12,102 nucleotides of DNA from the NCBI GenBank assembly GCA_024220525.1, contig JAMYWO010000256.1, positions 45,732 to 57,833 on the forward strand, written 5' to 3'. The stretch comes from Cochliopodium minus (Eukaryota > Discosea > Himatismenida > Cochliopodiidae). Both the position numbers and the translations under genes were made by a program. Shown one piece after another: positions 1-6,744 of the stretch; position 1 is the stretch's first letter, and every line of letters starts with the position of its first letter. The notes below the pieces were generated by a model that made no database searches, was not told the origin of the DNA, and saw only the letters and a program-made list of their open reading frames with translations.

Positions 1-77
1 AAAAAATAAAAAATAAAAAATAAAAAATAAAAAATAAAAAATAAAAAATAAAAAGTAAAAAATAAAAAATAAAAAAT
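1..77. repeat. 7-bp AAAAAAT microsatellite
   Basis: Eleven tandem units of AAAAAAT run from position 1 to 77. Ten are identical and the eighth (50-56) reads AAAAAGT. The array then degrades into AAT/AAAT-rich sequence to about 115. It lies directly downstream of the stop codon of the secreted-protein gene and may continue beyond the window edge. No gene is visible in 1-121. Confidence 0.9.
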
Positions 78-121
78 AAATAATAAATAATAATAATTAA
101 TAAAAATAAAAAAGAATATAA

Positions 122-3100
122 TCACCAATATTGTTTTCCATTAAATGTGACACCTGTCAAATTCATAGGTTGGAAAGTTTTGTAGTCAGTCGTGGAAGCA
201 AAATTTAAGAGAGGAAAATCAGAAGCAGAATTAGAGATGTCAGACCTGTAATCCAAACAAAGTGTGAAGTTATTCGTTTCGGTAGCTCTTGTTGATGTTG
301 TATTTGTATTCGTAGAAGCTTTGCTCACATTCAATCTAATTCCGTCTGACAAAAGTTGTCCAACAACGAATCCTTTTTAAAAATAATAAAAAATAAATGA
401 ATTATTGATTTAAACAAAAAATCATTAAAAAACAAAACAAAACAATATAATCATTAATAAATATAAATCAAACAAAAAAATTAAAAATTGTTTAAAAATC
501 ATTTAATATCATACTTTAAAATAACTTACAAAATTAACAAAACAAAAAAAATTAAAATTTTCAATCAAAATTAAAATGAAATAAAAAACTAAAATAAAAA
601 TGAATGCAATTCAAAATAAAATTTGATAATTCAAAATATAAAAATATTTGAATTAAAACTTAAAATAATTAAAGATTTCAGTTTTTACCATGAGTGTTGA
701 GTATAATTGCATAAGGATTGTTTTTGTTGGTTAGGGAACTGAGAAGAGCAGAGGAAGAAATGACTTTTTGGTCTGACTTGAATTGCGCTGCACTCACTGT
801 ACCCAAGGACATCACCACACAGAACTCGCCCAATGAAATGGATTCTTTATTAATTCCAATGACAGCATTTCTTATAAAAAAATTAAGATAATAAAAAGAA
901 AAACAAAAAAATGAAAAAAAAAAAAAAACATCGAAAAATCAAATAAATTGATAATTAATAAAATTTTGAAAAAATATTAAATGAAAATTAAAAAATAAGT
1001 AAAAATTAAAAATCAAAAAAAATTAAATAAATAAATTAAAATTTTTTTACCCTATTCTTACAGTTTTCTCATCTCCTCTGCAAAACAATTGACTTCCTGC
1101 AGTTACAACAAACTTGTTAGTGTAACAGTAACCTGATGGTTATTTTGTTCCGTTTGCAAAAGGGGTACAATCACAATCATAATATTGGACTGTTTGAAAA
1201 ATAGGTTGTGTTTCACAATCAACCTTTTTAAAATGAAATAAAAATGAAATAAAAAATTTTATTTAAAATATTAAAAAAAAAAAAAAAATAATCAAAAAAA
1301 AAATTTAAATTTAAAAAATTTTTTACACTTGTGGAAATTGCATAACTGGCAGAGGTAAACAAAAACCTTTCCAGATTGTTTCTCAAACTAACAGAATTGA
1401 TGTAGGGAACAAAAGTATTGGTTGGAGACCATGCTTGAGACATCCACCTCGTGTTAAATCTAAAAGTATTTAAATAATAAATTAAAAATTAATGAATTTA
1501 AAAAGATCATGAATATGAAAAATTGAAAATTAAATATTAAAAATTAAATATAATAAATAAAAAATAAAACAAAAAAATAAAAAATGTTAAAAAAAAGTTT
1601 TATTTTAAAAATTTTTTACTTGATAGGTATAATAGATTGAGAAGTTTTCCATTGGTTAAGGGAACCATAAGTTCCACCACACAAAACACATTCTGCTTGG
1701 GATTTGTTAGTAGCAGAATCAATGGTGGCAGAATAAAGTTGGTTGGCGGTGTAGAGACAAGTCTTGTGTCCATTTGATTCTCTGCATCCCTTTGAAGATA
1801 AACACTCTTCTTTTGTTTGAAGAGGTTCGATCCATTTTGCTCCTACTTGGGTACACGATGTTTTTGTTACAAAGTTTGATAGACATCCGTGAATCGAGAA
1901 ATAATCGGTGTTAAACCCGATAATAGTTGCATTCACAAGCCTTTTTTGAAAAATAAAATTATGATTCAAAAAAAATAATCAAAAAAAAAATATTTTGAAT
2001 AAATAAAAGAATTTATTAATAAATGATGAAAAAAAAAATCAAAAAAATCAAAAACTTTTTACTCTCTTTTATTCCTTGGAGAATGGACGACAAATTCTTC
2101 TTCCATTTCAAAAGGGACTGTATTCCTTTCCATTACATGGTATATTTGTGGAGTTTTCTCGATTACTTTTCTGTTAAGTCCCAAATATTTGTGTTCACTT
2201 ATCCTTTCTGAGAAACTTCCTCTATTACTATCAAAGTCCAAAGTATTCTCTTCTTCTTCAATCTTTTTGGTACCTAATTTTAAAAAAATTTTGTAATAAA
2301 AATAAAAACTGAATAAAAAATAAAAATCAAATCAAAATCAAAATAAAAACTGAATAAAAAGTAATTTATGTAATACCAAAGGAAATATTCCTGGAACGAA
2401 AGTTTATATTATGAGTTCTGGCGGAGTTTGAATTTGTTGTATTAGTGTTGGTTTCGTTAGCTCTTTCATTTCTTAAGTCCCACAAACAGATAGGACAAGA
2501 ACGATAATCGATTTTAGAAGTTGAATAAGCACAACCAGGGTATGGTGCCATGTTATAACAATACTGGTTTTGCTCACATTCTCCACTTTGCATAGAGACG
2601 TTACAAGGGTTGTTATACACCCATGAACAGCTCAATGTATACTTGGATTTCAAAGAGCAATCTGCGTCAAAGTCTTGACAAACTTCACATGAAGAATAAT
2701 TCATATTTTTACAAGATTCAAATATCAAGTTATTCGCCAAACAAGCAGACTCGTTGAACAAGAAAATGCAAATACTGTCATCGAACTGCCACCACCCTGT
2801 AGCATTGATACAAGTATCATAATCTACAATGTTTGGATCCAAACAAACAGAATTAGGACTTCCAAATGTACTTTGACATTGGGGACATAACCCCGAACAC
2901 GTGGTTACACTTGAATCGTTACATTGTGAACCGCTCACTAATTTATTTCCCACTTGACAGAGGCTAAGGTTTTCGCAATCAGATTGATTTGTAATGTTCA
3001 GATCTTCTCTGATTGGTTGCCACTTTCTTCCCAATCTCCAATGCTATTTTAAATAAATAAAAAAAAATTTTGTTCAATAAAATGTAAATGATTACATATC

Positions 3101-6100
3101 CCAAGTTTGAACACTGGTTGATGTAATCGATATTAACAACACAATAACCAAGATTGGCATCCCAATATTTGTAACTTGATAATAAAATTAAAAAAAAAAT
3201 TAAAAAAAAGAAATGTGAGATAATTACGCAGAATCAAAAGAAGGGTCGTGATAACATAAAGATTCATCACTAGCATAAGAGTCGTAACAATAACCACTGT
3301 TACAAAGAGGATAATCATCTACACCAGTGTTACATTGACAAGTTGATCTCGAAAAACCAAAATAACAGGTGTTATCGAATTGATTGTAACCTCCAGAGTA
3401 ATCTGCACACTTTTTTTTTTTGAATATAAATTGGACTAATATTTTTAAATAAGATTTTTTGTTTACGATTGATGGGTTTTGGTTGAACAAAGGATCTGTT
3501 GAAACACAATAATTTCCGAGTGGCAATTTTGTACCTATTTATATGATATTTAAAAAATGCAATTAATATAAAAATAATCAATAAATAAATAAAATGTAGA
3601 TTAAAAAAGAAAATTTTGAATGAATTAAAAAAAAAAAATCATAAAAAATAGTTTGAAAGAAAAAAATTACAAGTTCCTAGAGTAGTACAAATTTCGCATG
3701 TTCCAGGAAAATCAGGTATAACACAACTTGTGTTTACAACAGATTTGTAATTAAGTGGGTTTGTTGCATTTCTACATGGCCCTAATTCTAGACACTCGGT
3801 TTCATTTAAGGTTGTCAGCGTATCTCCTATTGGAGTCAAACATACTGAAGTTTTCACTCTGTCGAAAAATTCATTGAAAAAAGTAGTGTTGTCTGTATTA
3901 GTTAAACCCCAATCAGCTCTAGCCTGTCCAACTATTTATAAAACAAAAAATTAATAAAAAAATGATGAAATAAAAATTAATTAAAATTTTTTACCAATAT
4001 TATTGGGAAGATTATTTTTAAAGCAATTCTCCATTGCTGTTTCTTGAGGACCTGATGGACAATAATCACATAATCCTAAAACAGGATCACATCTTTTTAT
4101 TGTAATAAAAAATGAAATATTTTTTTTTTTAAACTTTCTATAAAAAAAACTTTCTGAAAAATAAAAACCTTGAACAAGGGCAGTCTGTGTCATTTTGGCA
4201 AGTTTGCGAACCACCAAAAATATTGTTGTAACAAACAAACAAGTCCAAAAATTCTTTTTTGAAAATAGATCATTTAAAATTTAAAAAAAATCTTTAAAAA
4301 AATTTTTTACGTCCATTAACAATGTCATATGTATAAGATTCAGTTGAAGCATCACATCCCTAAAAGAATTAATAAATTTTAAAAAAATAAAAATAAATTT
4401 AAATGAAATTACTAAAGTCGGATTTGCTCCCAAGTTTATTAAGGTGGAATAATCTTGAAACAAAAAATTGGTTCTATCGGGTGAAGAACATGTTTCGGCG
4501 AACTTGGTTGTAGGTGATTGAAAGTTTTGGATAGGGGTTGTCAAATTTTTTTTTTGGCAGCATTGGTCAGACCAATAATAAATTGGGTTGCAACAAGTAT
4601 CTATTTGAATAAAATAAAATCAATAAATAGGAAGAATAGAAACAAATAAAAAATAAATAAAATATAAAATCAAAAAAAATCAAAAAAATCAATTTTTTTT
4701 TACCATTAATCCATTCAGGTGTTTGAGGAGAATAAATACAAGAAGTTGAAGGATAAGTTGTGTTTATGTTGGAAGAGACAAGATTTTGTTCAATGAGATT
4801 TGTACAATTCTCCAGTCTTTCACTCAACATGAACATTGCTTTTAAAAAATTAGTTAAAAAATTAATTATTTCTAAGCAAATATTTTACCAGAATACCAGA
4901 GCCCATCCATCAAAAAAGCCCTTTTAAAAAAGAATATAATTTTATTTTGATAGAAAAAAAAAAGATTTAATCTTTAAATACCATCTCCTACTTTGTTTGG
5001 TATAGCTCGTTATGTTTAGAAGGGTAGCTTGTGCTTCTACAATCACGTCTGAAGTACAATAATTTCCAGGGACAGCTTGTGTAGGAATGGCAGTATCGAA
5101 CCCAGTCGCTTCCTAAAAAAAAAGAAAATTTGGTTCATAATTAATATTTTGTCGAATGTTGAAATTTAAAATTTAAATTAAAAACAAAATTTTACATTTC
5201 CATTTCTATCTACGATTGTCATGTTGTTTACACTGCTGCTATTTATTTTAATTCTACATTGGCTTATGTCCTCTATGGTAGGTCTTAGTTTGAAGAAATA
5301 TGGAGTGGTGGAGTACTTGTATTGGTTGATAAACTGTATATTTTCGATAATAAAAAAAAAAGTTTGGGAATATTATTTGATATTACAAAGAATGCAAGTT
5401 TATTTTCCACTATTGACCATTTATTTCCATCTGTACTATTTATCCACCTGTAAAAATAAAAAAAATATCAAAAATTTAATTTTATTTTCGGCGAGATATT
5501 AAATATTAAAATATTTCACCTCAATTCATAGTTGAATGCAGTGAATGGTTCTCCTGATGGTGGAAATGGAATTAGAAAATCAAGATTATAAGCTCCAAAT
5601 CCTTTTGTATAATAATACACATCCCCCTGTGGCAAGGAATTGATAGTTTTTCCGTTTGGACAATCAAATATGAAAGATCCTGCTATATTTTGAAGGCCCA
5701 TAGGCAAAATAGGGCAAACAGCATATGATCTTCCCATACATATTGGTATTGTATTATTTGGTCTAATTGGAAAGAAGATTATAATGTATTTATGGTTGAC
5801 AAAAGAAAATTAAATTTATAGGAAATAATTAATTATTATTTTAAAAATTCTCAATTTATGTTGGTCAAATGATCTTTAAATTTGTAATATCCATCCCCAT
5901 TTTTTGATTTGTTGATTTTATGAAGAAGGGGATTTATAAATATATTTTTTATCAAAAAGTTATTTTATCGTTATATATGAAAAAGAGAATGTATCCTTCC
6001 GAATACTCAAAATATAAAGATATCAATCTCAACATGTTGCGTTGCTTTGCAAATTTTAAATTTTGAAATATATATATTTTTTTTACGATGATGTATTGAG

Positions 6101-6453
6101 GTAGTCCCATGTAAAGTTGTAGGATGTAAATTGGGTCAAATTTGCATCACCATCTTTCAAATACAATTGATCATCTGGGTAATTAAAAAATTGTCACAAT
6201 TACAAACAAAGAAGAAGTTAAAAATTGAATTAACCAAAGTAGATTTCCAATAAAAACGCATCTATAACTTGTTCTACTCCTATTTTTCTGTATTTATGTT
6301 TGTAGGTGACATTGGTTACTTTGAGACCTATAAATTTTTCGAAATTAAATTAAATAATTTTTTCGAGATTGGTCAATGATGTAGGAATTAAATACCATCA
6401 ATGATAGAAAACATAAAGAATAGAAGGCAAAAAATAACAATTGTATTCTTCAT
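122..6453 (-). CDS. Large secreted cysteine-rich protein, 24 exons, with one in-frame stop codon
   Basis: Exons: 6453-6396, 6327-6235, 6174-6087, 5762-5520, 5447-5387, 5333-5196, 5112-4982, 4920-4889, 4838-4704, 4600-4413, 4359-4311, 4253-4169, 4092-3995, 3931-3671, 3534-3467, 3409-3228, 3174-3096, 3043-2377, 2273-2063, 1940-1620, 1459-1327, 1223-1051, 870-689, 372-122. All 23 junctions are GT-AG and keep frame across 3927 nt (1309 codons, TGA at the end). Residues 1-20 are a classic signal peptide: MKNT, a hydrophobic run, then IIDG. About 70 cysteines and many N-x-S/T sequons point to an extracellular or secretory-pathway glycoprotein. No C-terminal membrane helix is visible. Residues 513-1043 hold five C-x5-C...C-x2-C units; residues 886-955 are a Cys-free charged linker ending RNKR. 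The family is not recognised, and I saw no clear PA14 or EGF signature. Codon 1135 is TAA, so the last 174 codons may not be translated. The start is the first Met of the signal peptide. Individual exon edges are inferred from sequence only. Confidence 0.8.
373..688 (-). other. Long intron 23 of the secreted-protein gene
   Basis: A 316-nt GT-AG intron (GTAAAAAC...AAAAAG). It is almost entirely A and T with short homopolymer runs. I see no reading frame, structured RNA or repeat of note in it. Confidence 0.75.
1140..1142 (-). other. In-frame TAA codon inside exon 22 of the secreted-protein gene
   Basis: Reading exon 22 (1223-1051) in the frame set by exon 21, codon 28 of the exon (codon 1135 overall) is TAA, between ...FANGTK and PSGYC.... 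The sequence on both sides looks coding. It has Cys residues, GC content above the introns, and correct phase into exons 23 and 24, which stay open for 142 more codons. TAA ends NOP2 and calpain in this window, so reassignment is unlikely. It could be a nonsense mutation, a base-calling error, or part of a 36-nt mini-intron. Confidence 0.85.
2065..2076 (-). other. Furin-like cleavage motif R-N-K-R in the secreted protein
   Basis: Codons 952-955 read Arg-Asn-Lys-Arg, followed by Glu, at the exact end of exon 19. This fits the R-x-K/R-R consensus of furin/kexin proprotein convertases. It lies at the end of a Cys-free, charged linker (residues 886-955) that separates the Cys-rich region from the C-terminal part. 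Cleavage in the Golgi is an inference from the motif and the secretory context. Confidence 0.4.
5763..6086 (-). other. Long intron 3 of the secreted-protein gene, with unexplained complexity
   Basis: A 324-nt GT-AG intron, among the two longest in the gene and less simple in sequence than the others. It contains a 10-bp palindrome CAACATGTTG, a 6-bp inverted repeat (ATCCCC 5893-5898 with GGGGAT 5928-5933), and a stretch of roughly 40 codons open on the sense strand (about 6070 to 5950). No usable acceptor/donor pair makes a clean exon from that stretch. I found no box C/D signature. It may hide a microexon or ncRNA, or nothing. Confidence 0.6.
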
Positions 6454-6744
6454 ATTCTTTATTTTTTTTTTTAATTTTCTTTTTATTGTTACTCTTAAAT
6501 TCATTTAAAAGTTAATACAATTTGAGATGTCAAGTGATTTTGAGAATAAATTTAAAAAAAAAGCAAGAAACTCAAATTGCAAAACCTTTTTTAAACTCAA
6601 ATTATTTTCACGAAGGAATTTTAATTAATATTTTATAACTATTAAATTTCATTTTAAATATTTTTATAATTATATTTAATTATTCAAAGGTTTGAACAAG
6701 AAAAAGAATGAAGAAAAAATTTAAAATAAATTAATTCACTTTTT
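6454..6744 (-). other. Intergenic region between NOP2 and the secreted-protein gene
   Basis: These 291 bp hold the 3' flank of NOP2 and the 5' flank and promoter of the secreted-protein gene. The sequence is mostly A/T runs. A T-rich stretch on the plus strand (A-rich on the sense strand) precedes the start codon, as often seen before starts in AT-rich protists. The only notable pattern is a repeated AATTTGAG element, listed separately. No canonical AATAAA is seen on the sense strand just after the NOP2 stop. Confidence 0.7.
6518..6603 (-). promoter_or_regulatory. Repeated AATTTGAG element upstream of the secreted-protein gene
   Basis: On the sense strand AATTTGAGTTT occurs at 6603-6593 and again at 6578-6568. 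The inverted copy CTCAAATTG lies at 6526-6518 and pairs over 9 bases with the CAATTTGAG at 6579-6571. All three sit about 65-150 nt upstream of the start codon. Repeated copies in a promoter are typical of transcription-factor sites, but in AT-rich DNA chance recurrence is a real alternative. Confidence 0.25.

Noticed and set aside
1140-1142. TAA read as a sense codon (variant genetic code)
   Set aside because: TAA ends NOP2 after its Lys-rich tail and calpain after its C2-like domain, and no other in-frame TAA occurs in the three genes.
2023-2211. Plus-strand open frame of 62 codons
   Set aside because: It overlaps an A-rich intron and the complement of exon 19, with no recognisable content.
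5221-5502. Plus-strand open frame of 93 codons
   Set aside because: It is antisense to exons 5 and 6 of the secreted-protein gene and the intron between them, and its product looks like random hydrophobic sequence.
122-6453. Assigning the secreted protein to the PA14/fibro-slime (PsiF-like) family of dictyostelids
   Set aside because: Signal peptide, Cys-richness and AT-rich genome are suggestive, but I could not find the diagnostic motifs in the N-terminal domain.
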